A stretch of 8,291 nt of DNA from an uncultured Caldimonas sp. (GTDB lineage: Bacteria; Pseudomonadota; Gammaproteobacteria; Burkholderiales; Burkholderiaceae), in contig NZ_CAMLJQ010000084.1 in the NCBI RefSeq assembly GCF_946480305.1, forward strand, positions 1 to 8,291, read 5' to 3'. The position numbers and the translations under genes are program-made. Each line of letters opens with the position of its first letter. Positions within the stretch are counted from its first letter, which is position 1. Below, piece after piece: positions 1 to 6,457 of the stretch. The notes beneath the pieces were generated by a model. It had not been told where the DNA came from, ran no database searches, and saw only the letters and a program-made list of their open reading frames with translations.

Positions 1-786
1 ATCGGCTGCTTCGGCCTGACCGAACCCAACCACGGCTCCGACCCGGGCAGCATGGAAACGCGGGCGCGCAGCGTCGACGGCGGCTACCGGCTCACCGGCA
101 GCAAGATGTGGATCACCAACAGCCCGATCGCCGACGTGTTCGTCGTCTGGGCCAAGAACGACGCCGGCCGCATCCGCGGTTTCATCCTCGACAAGGGCAT
201 GCCGGGGCTCAGTGCTCCCGCCATTCACGGCAAGGTGGGCTTGCGCACGTCGATCACCGGCGAGATCGTGATGGACGACGTGTTCGTGCCCGCGGAACAG
301 GAGCTGCCCAACGTCGAAGGGCTGAAGGGTCCGTTCACCTGCCTCAACAGCGCACGCTACGGCATTGCATGGGGTGCGCTGGGCGCGGCCGAGTTCTGCT
401 GGCATGCCGCACGGCAATACACGCTGGACCGCAAGCAGTTCGGCCGCCCGCTGGCGGCCAACCAGCTGATCCAGAAGAAGCTCGCCGACATGCAGACCGA
501 GATCACGCTCGGCCTGCAGGGCTGCCTGCGCCTGGGCCGCATGAAGGACGAAGGCACCGCCGCGCCCGAGATCACGTCGATCATGAAGCGCAATTCGTGC
601 GGCAAGGCGCTCGACATCGCCCGCATGGCGCGCGACATGCACGGCGGCAACGGCATCAGCGACGAGTACGGCGTGATCCGCCATGTGGTGAACCTGGAAG
701 TGGTCAACACCTACGAGGGCACCCACGACGTGCACGCGTTGATCCTCGGCCGCGCACAAACCGGCATCCAGGCCTTCGGCGCATGA
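1..786 (+). CDS. gcdH: Glutaryl-CoA dehydrogenase, 3' part (5' end outside window)
   Basis: A flavin-dependent acyl-CoA dehydrogenase that oxidises and decarboxylates glutaryl-CoA to crotonyl-CoA in lysine, tryptophan and glutarate breakdown, acting in the cytoplasm as a tetramer and passing electrons to electron-transfer flavoprotein. The reading frame is open from base 1 and gives 261 residues. Known full-length bacterial relatives are near 390-400 residues, so roughly the first third is missing. The fragment opens with the mid-domain motif [16 protein letters not shown] (residues 3-18). The C-terminal helical domain carries [12 protein letters not shown] (140-151). The motif [16 protein letters not shown] follows near the end, with the probable catalytic base Glu at residue 239. 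This [13 protein letters not shown] form is typical of glutaryl-CoA dehydrogenase rather than of other acyl-CoA dehydrogenases. The TGA stop overlaps the ATG of the next gene, so the two are probably cotranscribed and translationally coupled. The ATG at base 52 is internal, not the true start. Confidence 0.95.
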   Translation: MGCFGLTEPNHGSDPGSMETRARSVDGGYRLTGSKMWITNSPIADVFVVWAKNDAGRIRGFILDKGMPGLSAPAIHGKVGLRTSITGEIVMDDVFVPAEQELPNVEGLKGPFTCLNSARYGIAWGALGAAEFCWHAARQYTLDRKQFGRPLAANQLIQKKLADMQTEITLGLQGCLRLGRMKDEGTAAPEITSIMKRNSCGKALDIARMARDMHGGNGISDEYGVIRHVVNLEVVNTYEGTHDVHALILGRAQTGIQAFGA

Positions 787-2018
787 GCGATCGCCAGGCA
801 ACAGCACTCGGCCACCTACGCGTGCTCGACCTCTCGCGCGTGCTGGCCGGCCCGTGGTGCGGGCAGATCCTGGCCGACCTCGGCGCCGAGGTCATCAAGA
901 TCGAGCGCCCTGGCGAAGGCGACGACACGCGCCACTGGGGCCCGCCCTTCATGAAAGACGCCGAAGGCGGCGACACGCGCGATGCCACCTACTACACCTG
1001 CGCGAACCGCAACAAGCAGTCGGTGACCGTGGACCTCACGCAGGCGGAAGGCCAGGCCATCGTTCGTGAACTCGCGCTGCAGAGCGATGTGCTGATCGAG
1101 AACTTCAAGGTCGGCGGACTCGCACGCTACGGGCTCGACTACGCCACGCTGAAGGATCTCAACCCTGGTCTGATCTACTGCTCGATCACCGGGTTCGGGC
1201 AGGACGGCCCCTATGCCTCACGGGCGGGATACGACCTGTTGATCCAGGCGTCGAGCGGGATGATGAGCATCACCGGGCGCCCCGACGGCGAACCCGGCGG
1301 CGGGCCCATACGCGTTGGCGTGGCCGTCACGGACCTCTTCACCGGCGTGTATGCGTCCACGGCCATCCTGGCTGCGCTGGAGGCACGGCATCGCACCGGT
1401 CGCGGTCAGCACATCGACATGGCCTTGCTCGATGTCGGCATGGCGATGCTGGCCAATCAGGCCTCGGCCTTCCTCAACACCGGCAGGCCGCCGCAGCGCC
1501 AGGGCAACAGCCACCCGAGCATCGTGCCGTACCAGGACTTCCCGACGGCAGACGGCGCCATGCTGCTCGCCGTCGGCAACGACGGCCAGTTCGCGCGCTT
1601 CTGCGACGCGGCCGGTGTGCCCGAATGGAGCCAGGACGAGCGCTTTGCGACCAATACCGCGCGGGTACGCCACCGTGCGCTGCTGGTACCGATGATCGAG
1701 GCGCTGACACGACAGCGCAGCACGGCGGCGTGGGTGGAATTGCTGGAGCATCGGCATGTGCCGTGCGGGCCGATCAACGACATCGGGCAAGCATTCGACG
1801 ACCCGCAGGTGCATGCGAGAGGCTTGCGCGTGGAGCTGCCGCACCCGCGCCTCGGGTCGGTCGCGGGGGTAGCCAGCCCGCTGCGGCTGTCTGACACCCC
1901 GCCGGTCGCGCACAGTGCCCCACCTGACCTGGGGCAGCACACCGATGCCGTGCTCGCGGAAGTACTGGGCTACGACGCAACGCGCATCGACGATCTGCGC
2001 CGGCGAGGCATCGTGTAG
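783..2018 (+). CDS. CaiB/BaiF family III CoA transferase, probably glutarate-related
   Basis: A 411-residue family III CoA transferase, close to the usual family length of about 400. This family moves CoA between carboxylic acids through an aspartyl-CoA intermediate. The N-terminus has the typical [32 protein letters not shown] run (12-43). It is followed by NKQSVTVDL (77-85), [10 protein letters not shown] (102-111), and [20 protein letters not shown] (132-151). The segment [14 protein letters not shown] contains Asp184, which I take as the likely catalytic aspartate by motif position. The C-terminus has the [10 protein letters not shown] segment of the family (351-360). The ATG lies inside ATGA at the gcdH stop, so a start at 783 implies coupling to gcdH; the longer open frame upstream (from 108) is only antiparallel-frame read-through of gcdH. 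Next to gcdH the best guess is succinyl-CoA:glutarate CoA transferase (called gcdG in some pseudomonads). The family fold is clear, but the substrate comes from context alone. Confidence 0.93.
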   Translation: MSDRQATALGHLRVLDLSRVLAGPWCGQILADLGAEVIKIERPGEGDDTRHWGPPFMKDAEGGDTRDATYYTCANRNKQSVTVDLTQAEGQAIVRELALQSDVLIENFKVGGLARYGLDYATLKDLNPGLIYCSITGFGQDGPYASRAGYDLLIQASSGMMSITGRPDGEPGGGPIRVGVAVTDLFTGVYASTAILAALEARHRTGRGQHIDMALLDVGMAMLANQASAFLNTGRPPQRQGNSHPSIVPYQDFPTADGAMLLAVGNDGQFARFCDAAGVPEWSQDERFATNTARVRHRALLVPMIEALTRQRSTAAWVELLEHRHVPCGPINDIGQAFDDPQVHARGLRVELPHPRLGSVAGVASPLRLSDTPPVAHSAPPDLGQHTDAVLAEVLGYDATRIDDLRRRGIV

Positions 2019-2046
2019 AAAGTCGACGCCGCTCGAAGGCCCAACG

Positions 2047-2080
2047 AAAAAAGCCCGCCGATTCACATCGGCGGGCTTTT
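2047..2080. terminator. Bidirectional intrinsic terminator
   Basis: A perfect 10-bp stem (GCCCGCCGAT at 2053-2062, ATCGGCGGGC at 2067-2076) closes a 4-base loop. Six A residues (2047-2052) precede it and four T residues (2077-2080) follow it. On the plus strand it lies 34 bases after the CoA-transferase stop. On the minus strand it starts 9 bases beyond the tRNA-Arg 3' CCA and is followed by six T residues, the stronger of the two tails. It should therefore end both converging transcripts. Confidence 0.92.
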
Positions 2081-2085
2081 CGATT

Positions 2086-2162
2086 TGGCGCGGCTGGCAG
2101 GATTCGAACCCACGACCCCTTGGTTCGTAGCCAAGTACTCTATCCAACTGAGCTACAGCCGC
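2086..2162 (-). tRNA. tRNA-Arg (anticodon ACG)
   Basis: Read on the minus strand this is a 77-base cloverleaf including an encoded CCA (2086-2088). The acceptor stem pairs GCGGCTG with CAGCCGC over seven base pairs, and the discriminator base is G. The D arm is GCTC/GAGT. The anticodon stem is CTTGG/CCAAG with loop CTACGAA, placing anticodon ACG at 2126-2128 on the plus-strand coordinates. The T arm is GTGGG/CCTGC around TTCGAAT, with two adjacent wobble pairs. The body resembles E. coli tRNA-Arg(ACG), whose A34 is converted to inosine by TadA to read CGU, CGC and CGA; CGC is plainly abundant in the genes here. It lies 36 bases downstream of hemY on the same strand and has its own likely promoter. 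Confidence 0.97.
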
Positions 2163-2172
2163 GAAGACAGAA

Positions 2173-2202
2173 AGTATAGCACGGGTTTTTTGCCGTTGTC
2201 AC
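2173..2202 (-). promoter_or_regulatory. Likely sigma-70 promoter of tRNA-Arg
   Basis: On the minus strand, a -35-like GTGACA (2197-2202, 5 of 6 consensus bases) is followed by an 18-base spacer and a -10 TATACT (2173-2178, 5 of 6). A TG dinucleotide sits one base upstream of the -10, giving an extended -10. Transcription would start a few bases before the mature tRNA 5' end at 2162. The -35 element overlaps the hemY stop codon (2199-2201). Confidence 0.65.
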
Positions 2203-3446
2203 TCCACCTCGGCGGCTCGGCGGTAACAGTGGTTGACGCGCGCGATGTCTCCTTCCCGTTCTGCCAGCTCGGCAAGCGCGCGCCATGCGGCCCTGCGCTG
2301 CCTCGGTACGAGGTGCTCGTCGTCGGCACAACGCTCCAGCTGCTGGCGTGCCTTGCCCCACAGCTGCATTTCCATCAACGCGCGTCCCAACGCATACGCG
2401 AAACTCGGGTCGCGAGGATCGGCCTGGGCTGCGGCCTCGAGGCGCGGCAGCCAGTCGGGGCCGATGCCTTCGAGGCTGGCGACGAGCGCGCGGCTCAGTT
2501 CCGCGCGCTCGTCGGCTGGCATCGCTGCACTCTTTTCCCAGAACGGGCGCAACCAGTCGCGCGCGTCTTCGTGCGCGCCGGCTCGGGACATCATCGTTGC
2601 GGCCCGGGCAGCGACAAACGGGTCGCGGCGGTCCGCGCCGTCGAGTTGCTGCCAGACGCGGCGCAATTGGTCCGCGTCGCGTGCCGCTTCGAGTGCCTCG
2701 ATGGCCAGCGAGCGCAACAACCCGACCGCGGCGGACTGCGAAAAGCCCTGGTGCTTGGCGAGCAGGCGTGCCGTACGCAAGGCGTCGAGCGGACGCTGCG
2801 CCAGCCGGGCCGCCTGCAGCTTCAACCTCAATGCCTGGGTGCGACGCGCCACGCCGGGCGACAACTCAGCGATGAGTTCGAGCGCGCGATCGGCGTCACG
2901 ATCCTCAAGGGCCCACTCGGCCGCCAGCAGCCTCGCGCCCTCCTCGGCCGGGCGCGTGCCCATGCTCGGGCGCGATGCCGCGAGCGCCATTGCGAGATGC
3001 TCGTCGCGCCGCGTGCGGTCCTGCAGACGGTGCATGCTGCCTGCGGCGAGCAGGTGCGCCAGCATCGTGAATTCGGCATCGTTGCCAAGATCCGGCGTTT
3101 CGTCCTGGATGGTCACGGCGCGTTGGGCCGCCTTGTGGGCCCGGCTGTAGCGAGCGCCAAAGAACAGTGCGAGCGACTCGCGCAGCGCCTGTTGCGCCGA
3201 TCGTTCGCGTTTGGACAAACGCCATTCGCGCGCCCGACGCGGCAAACCGATCAACGCGCTGGCCCCGTGCAGGGACAGATACACCACCGCCACGGTCAGC
3301 ACGAGCCCGAGCACGAACAGGTTGAACGACACGTCCACGCGCCACGGCGCCCAGAACACCGTGACGAGCGCGTCGTTGGCGCCGAGGAACGCGGCCGCGA
3401 CGACCGCGCTCGCGAACAGCAGGACCAGCCAGATGATTGCTCGCAT
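2199..3446 (-). CDS. hemY: HemY-like membrane protein of the heme operon
   Basis: A 415-residue protein of the proteobacterial HemY family, a tetratricopeptide-rich inner-membrane protein found in hem operons. It should not be confused with the Bacillus HemY, which is protoporphyrinogen oxidase. The chosen ATG gives MRAIIWLVLLFASAVVAAAF. This is a first membrane helix at about residues 1-20. A second helix covers about 41-60. Between them is a short loop containing FWAPWRVDVS. A basic stretch with RRAREWRLSKRER (70-82) follows, and then a long, almost all-helical domain with TPR-like repeats to the C-terminus (for example SFAYALGRALMEMQLWGKA at 348-366). The start lies 14 bases after the hemX stop; the frame is open further upstream (to 3818), but that part overlaps hemX and has no matching signal. 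Family role is unproven; it may scaffold or pass on tetrapyrrole intermediates. No terminator is visible before the tRNA. Confidence 0.92.
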   Translation of the reverse strand: MRAIIWLVLLFASAVVAAAFLGANDALVTVFWAPWRVDVSFNLFVLGLVLTVAVVYLSLHGASALIGLPRRAREWRLSKRERSAQQALRESLALFFGARYSRAHKAAQRAVTIQDETPDLGNDAEFTMLAHLLAAGSMHRLQDRTRRDEHLAMALAASRPSMGTRPAEEGARLLAAEWALEDRDADRALELIAELSPGVARRTQALRLKLQAARLAQRPLDALRTARLLAKHQGFSQSAAVGLLRSLAIEALEAARDADQLRRVWQQLDGADRRDPFVAARAATMMSRAGAHEDARDWLRPFWEKSAAMPADERAELSRALVASLEGIGPDWLPRLEAAAQADPRDPSFAYALGRALMEMQLWGKARQQLERCADDEHLVPRQRRAAWRALAELAEREGDIARVNHCYRRAAEVE

Positions 3447-3460
3447 CGCCGCCCGCCCCG

Positions 3461-4627
3461 TCAACGACCCGCCGCGACGGCGGTCAGGGCGGCGAAGGTA
3501 TCGTCCGGCCGAGGCACCACGGACTGGTGCGCCTGACTGGTCACTTGCCGGACCAGCTCGCCCACCAACGCCACGCGGCGGGAGTCGCCGTCGAAATACC
3601 GCTCCAGCGACTGCTGCGCGATGGCCAGGTCGGACCGCACCGTCTCGAACTGTCGGCTGAGCAGCGCAAGGCGCGCATTCAGCAGGCGCAGCTTGAGGTT
3701 TTCGCGCAGGAAGAAGGTTTGCTCGGGCGCGATCAGCATGGCCTCGGGATGATCGATGCGCGTGACGCGGATCAGCGACTTGGCTTCGCTCCACACCCGC
3801 TCGCCCGCCTGCCGCCACCAGCTCGCCTCGCTTGGCGCAGGCTCTGCTGCGGGCGCCGAAGCGGCCGCCGCCCGCCGCGTGCCGGCCCTGGCAGCCCTCG
3901 CGGGCCCGGAGGCCGCGGGTGCGGGCGCGGGAGCCGATGCAGCTTCACGTTGCAACGGCGAGCCCGACACGAGCGGCAGTTCGTCGACCAGACGCACCGC
4001 CTCGTCGAGCTTGATCACGAGTGCCGAGACGTCGGCCACGCCCACCGAGCGCACCCGCTCGAGGTCGCGAGCAATGGCACGCCTGACGCCTTCGAGCCGC
4101 GGCTGGTTGACGCGCTGCAGGCGCTCGTCGGCAGACTTCAGTGCCGCGACGAGTGGTTCGGCCCCACCGGTGATCGCCGACTGCTGAAGCGCAACGCGCA
4201 GGCTGGCGTCGATGTCGACGACAAGGTTCTCGTCCCGCGAGCGCGACAGCGACTGCATCAGCTCCTCGAGCTGCGAGCGCTGGATCGCCACTTCGGCCAG
4301 CTTGGCCTCGACGAGCGCCACCTTCGCGCTGGCATCGCGGGACACGTCCTGCGCCTGCCGGGCCAGGGCACGTGCTTCGGTGGCCTGGTCCTGGCTGTCT
4401 TCTTGCCGGCGGACGAGCTCCTGTTCGAGGCTTTGCACGCGCTGATAGGCCTGGTAGGCCATCGCGATGCTGCCCACGCTCAACAGCAGCAGGCCCAGCA
4501 CACCGATCCAGACGAGGCCACGTCCGGACGATTGGGACTCGCGAGGTTGCGGTGCCGGCGCGGCGTGCGTGACGGGCGCTTCAGCCGGACGATCAATGGA
4601 CGGAGGGGAAGAAGGTGTGTCGCTCAC
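3461..4627 (-). CDS. hemX: HemX-like membrane-anchored protein of the heme operon
   Basis: A 388-residue HemX-family protein, starting at a GTG whose last two bases are shared with the hemD stop (GTGA). It has a Pro/Ala-rich N-terminal cytoplasmic segment (about 1-36). A single membrane helix follows around LVWIGVLGLLLLSVGSIAMA (38-57). A probable coiled coil rich in Glu, Gln, Arg and Ala runs to about residue 130. The rest is mostly helical and interrupted by an Ala/Pro-rich linker (229-268). The last third has WWRQAGERVWSEAKSLIRV (270-288) and FFLRENLKLRLLNARLALLSRQ (305-326), which I recognise as the conserved HemX C-terminal region. Database entries often call it uroporphyrinogen-III C-methyltransferase, but I see no SAM-binding methyltransferase motifs, so that name is probably a carried-over error. 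No good Shine-Dalgarno precedes the GTG; translation is likely coupled to hemD. Confidence 0.9.
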   Translation of the reverse strand: MSDTPSSPPSIDRPAEAPVTHAAPAPQPRESQSSGRGLVWIGVLGLLLLSVGSIAMAYQAYQRVQSLEQELVRRQEDSQDQATEARALARQAQDVSRDASAKVALVEAKLAEVAIQRSQLEELMQSLSRSRDENLVVDIDASLRVALQQSAITGGAEPLVAALKSADERLQRVNQPRLEGVRRAIARDLERVRSVGVADVSALVIKLDEAVRLVDELPLVSGSPLQREAASAPAPAPAASGPARAARAGTRRAAAASAPAAEPAPSEASWWRQAGERVWSEAKSLIRVTRIDHPEAMLIAPEQTFFLRENLKLRLLNARLALLSRQFETVRSDLAIAQQSLERYFDGDSRRVALVGELVRQVTSQAHQSVVPRPDDTFAALTAVAAGR

Positions 4628-5406
4628 GGTGCGGACGATTGTATAGAGCGCTCGATCGCGGACACGACGGCTTCCATCGATGGGCGGCATTCGACCACCT
4701 CGACGAAGCCGAGCCGTCGGGCTCGTTCGGCAATACGAGGATGCGTGGCCAGTGCACGCCCCTGCGACCATTCCACCGCACTGCCCGATGCGGCAACGAT
4801 GCCTTCGAGATGGTCGATGGACTCCGAGCTGCTGAAGAACCACAGATGACGCGAAGGGTCGGACACGGCCTCGCGCAGCAGAGCTTGCTCCCCTGCCGTC
4901 AGCGTCGGTGCGCATCGTTGGTAGGCACAGAGGAACCGCACCTCCGCCCCGGCCTCGCGCAAGCGGTCTGCGAGCCAGTCACGGCCTCCGTCGCCCCGAA
5001 CGATGAGCACCCGCACACCCGACCAGGGGCGGTCCTGCAACTGTTCCCAGAGGCTGACGGAATCGAACTGCGCCGAGGCGGCATCGGGCTGCACGCGCTG
5101 CGACGCCGGCACGCCGGACTGCTCCAACACGGCATCGGTGCCGGGGCCCGGCGTGGCGGCAAGCAACCCGGCAGGCCAGGCAAGACCGGGCGGACGCAGC
5201 GAGAAGAACTGCTCGACCGCGTTGGGGCTGACGAACACCACCGCCCCCAGTTCGTGCAGTTGCCGCCAAGCCGCGCGCACTGCATCCTGGTCGCGAGCCG
5301 GCGCAATGCCGATCAACGGCAGTGCATGTGCGTCGATCCCGTGGTGTTTGAGCTGTTCGACCCATGGGCCGGCCTGCGCCGCCGGGCGCGTGACCAGGAC
5401 TCTCAT
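4624..5406 (-). CDS. hemD: Uroporphyrinogen-III synthase
   Basis: A 260-residue protein, the usual length for the family. It cyclises hydroxymethylbilane with inversion of ring D to give uroporphyrinogen III, the branch point to heme and siroheme, in the cytoplasm. The sequence is poorly conserved across the family, but the marks are present: RVLVTRP at the N-terminus (2-8), VFVSPNAVEQFF (57-68), a TPGPGTDAVLEQSGV segment (85-99), LIVRGDGGRDWLADRLREAG (134-153), FFSSSESIDHL (190-200) and ATHPRIAERARRLGF (220-234). The ATG lies 3 bases after the hemC stop and the TGA overlaps the GTG of hemX, so it sits between its expected operon neighbours. No clear ribosome-binding site precedes the start, consistent with coupling to hemC. 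The identification rests on these motifs and on position after hemC. Confidence 0.95.
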   Translation of the reverse strand: MRVLVTRPAAQAGPWVEQLKHHGIDAHALPLIGIAPARDQDAVRAAWRQLHELGAVVFVSPNAVEQFFSLRPPGLAWPAGLLAATPGPGTDAVLEQSGVPASQRVQPDAASAQFDSVSLWEQLQDRPWSGVRVLIVRGDGGRDWLADRLREAGAEVRFLCAYQRCAPTLTAGEQALLREAVSDPSRHLWFFSSSESIDHLEGIVAASGSAVEWSQGRALATHPRIAERARRLGFVEVVECRPSMEAVVSAIERSIQSSAP

Positions 5407-5409
5407 GCG

Positions 5410-6348
5410 TCAGCCATGCTGGAGGTAATCCGTGGCGCCGAGTTCACGCAGGCGGCGGGCCGCGGCGGCACCCAGCGCTTCGGCTTGCGCCACCGCATCG
5501 ACGGCGCCTTCCAGTTGCACGCGCAGCAACGGCGCGTCGATGCGCTCGGCATGGCCGATCGCCGCGGTCAAGGTCATGCGCTCGCCCTGCCAGACCGCAT
5601 GCGCGGCCAGCGGCACGCTGCAGCTGCCGCCCAGCGCGCGCGACACAGCACGTTCGGCATGCGCTGCGAGCCATGTCGGGTGATCGATCAGCTCACCGAG
5701 GTAGCGCACGAGTTCGGCTTGATCCGCACGCACCTCGATGCCGAGCGCTCCCTGCCCGGCGGCCGGGATCATCTCGTCGACCGCGAAGCAGCCACGGATG
5801 CGCTGCACCAGGCCCAGCCGCTTCAAGCCTGCAGCGGCCAGCACGATCGCGTCGTATTGCCCTTCATCGAGCTTGCGCAGGCGCGTGTCGAGGTTGCCGC
5901 GCAACGGCTCGATGCGCAGGTCGGGCCGCATCGCGCGCAACTGCACCACGCGGCGCAGACTCGAGGTGCCGACCACGGCACCCTGCGGGAGTGCCGCCAG
6001 CGATTCGTACCGAGGCGAGACGAACGCATCGCGTGGGTCTTCACGCTCGAGCACGGCGGCCAGCAGGAAGCCCGCCGGCAATTCCATCGGGACATCCTTC
6101 AAGGAGTGGACGGCAAGGTGTGCGCGGCCTTCTTCGAGCGCGACCTCGAGCTCCTTCACGAAGAGGCCCTTGCCGCCCACCTTCGAAAGCGTGCGGTCGA
6201 GGATCTGGTCGCCGCGCGTCGTCATGCCCAGCAGCTGCACGGTGCGCTGGAAGCGTTCCTGAAGCAGGTCTTGTACGTGGTGGGCCTGCCAGAGGGCAAG
6301 CCGGCTCTCGCGGGTCGCGATGACCCAGGCGGAAGATGGCGTCGTCAT
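5410..6348 (-). CDS. hemC: Hydroxymethylbilane synthase (porphobilinogen deaminase)
   Basis: A 312-residue cytoplasmic enzyme, matching the family's usual length of about 310. It joins four porphobilinogen molecules into hydroxymethylbilane, the substrate of HemD. It opens with [18 protein letters not shown] (8-25). Next come [21 protein letters not shown] (43-63) and HSLKDVP (81-87) with the catalytic Asp85 (Asp84 in E. coli). GTSSLRR (127-133) and RGNLDTRL (150-157) are the substrate- and cofactor-binding arginine motifs. [11 protein letters not shown] (195-205) precedes Cys243 in [11 protein letters not shown], the residue that carries the dipyrromethane cofactor (Cys242 in E. coli). All key residues are intact. 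It is the first gene of the hemCDXY operon and is divergent from ppc. The start codon is preceded by the palindrome ATGCCGGCAT rather than by an obvious Shine-Dalgarno sequence. Confidence 0.98.
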   Translation of the reverse strand: MTTPSSAWVIATRESRLALWQAHHVQDLLQERFQRTVQLLGMTTRGDQILDRTLSKVGGKGLFVKELEVALEEGRAHLAVHSLKDVPMELPAGFLLAAVLEREDPRDAFVSPRYESLAALPQGAVVGTSSLRRVVQLRAMRPDLRIEPLRGNLDTRLRKLDEGQYDAIVLAAAGLKRLGLVQRIRGCFAVDEMIPAAGQGALGIEVRADQAELVRYLGELIDHPTWLAAHAERAVSRALGGSCSVPLAAHAVWQGERMTLTAAIGHAERIDAPLLRVQLEGAVDAVAQAEALGAAAARRLRELGATDYLQHG

Positions 6349-6349
6349 G

Positions 6350-6359
6350 ATGCCGGCAT
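6350..6359. repeat. 10-bp palindrome immediately upstream of hemC start
   Basis: ATGCCGGCAT is a perfect 10-bp inverted repeat that ends one base upstream of the hemC ATG. On the hemC strand it also holds an upstream ATG that opens a 4-codon reading frame (MPAS) whose TGA overlaps the hemC start as ATGA. It may be a protein-binding site, or chance in GC-rich DNA. Confidence 0.5.
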
Positions 6360-6402
6360 GCTACCCGAGCACCGGGGCGCCGCCGGCTTGTGCGGTTGTC
6401 GG

Positions 6403-6411
6403 TGCTACCAT
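6403..6411 (+). promoter_or_regulatory. Possible extended -10 promoter for ppc
   Basis: TGCTACCAT matches an extended -10 pattern: TG, one base, then TACCAT (4 of 6 consensus bases). No good -35 lies 16-18 bases upstream, though TTGTGC occurs closer (6388-6393). If used, transcription would begin near 6418 and leave a leader of about 40 bases holding the paired repeats at 6421-6456. No convincing promoter for hemC was found on the other strand of this 109-base region. Confidence 0.35.
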
Positions 6412-6420
6412 CATGGGTTT

Positions 6421-6456
6421 GTAACTTAGTTACCAGCCTTTTAGCCTTGAGGTAAC
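6421..6456 (+). repeat. Competing inverted repeats in ppc leader
   Basis: Three related pentamer/hexamer elements occur in 36 bases. GTAAC (6421-6425) pairs perfectly with GTTAC (6429-6433) across 3 bases. GTTACC (6429-6434), which contains the same arm, pairs perfectly with GGTAAC (6451-6456) across 16 bases. The second pairing covers the GG of the ppc Shine-Dalgarno and the bases up to two short of the ATG. A direct repeat AGCCTT (6435-6440 and 6443-6448) lies in the larger loop. The repeats are seen directly; a regulatory role is inference. Confidence 0.55.
6448..6453 (+). promoter_or_regulatory. Shine-Dalgarno sequence of ppc
   Basis: TGAGGT lies 4 bases before the ATG at 6458 and contains GAGGT, a good match to the 16S rRNA 3' end. 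It is the clearest ribosome-binding site in the window. It fixes 6458 as the ppc start over the internal ATG at codon 39. Confidence 0.8.
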
Positions 6457-6457
6457 C

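Noticed and set aside
108..782. Upstream extension of the CoA-transferase frame within gcdH
   Set aside because: The extension overlaps the well-supported gcdH frame and gives Arg/His-rich nonsense. The family N-terminus begins right after the ATG at 783.
1218..2147. 309-codon open frame on the minus strand, antisense to the CoA transferase
   Set aside because: It starts within the tRNA gene, passes through the terminator, and continues antisense to a well-supported gene.
2086..2162. tRNA gene as an integration (att) site
   Set aside because: No integrase, no repeat of the tRNA 3' end and no foreign composition is seen on either side within the window.
2186..2191. T run after hemY as a terminator
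   Set aside because: It is a T run only on the plus strand; in the hemY direction it is an A run, without a stable hairpin before it. It falls inside the tRNA promoter spacer.
2085..3536. 483-codon open frame on the plus strand across the tRNA and antisense to hemY
   Set aside because: It begins inside the tRNA-Arg gene, and its first residues are just the translated tRNA complement. The rest shadows hemY.
3437..4849. 470-codon open frame on the plus strand, antisense to hemX and the end of hemD
   Set aside because: Shadow of hemX; no domain, no ribosome-binding site, atypical composition.
4615..6429. 604-codon open frame on the plus strand, antisense to hemD and hemC
   Set aside because: It covers two clearly identified enzymes on the other strand and shows only low-complexity, Arg/His-rich translation.
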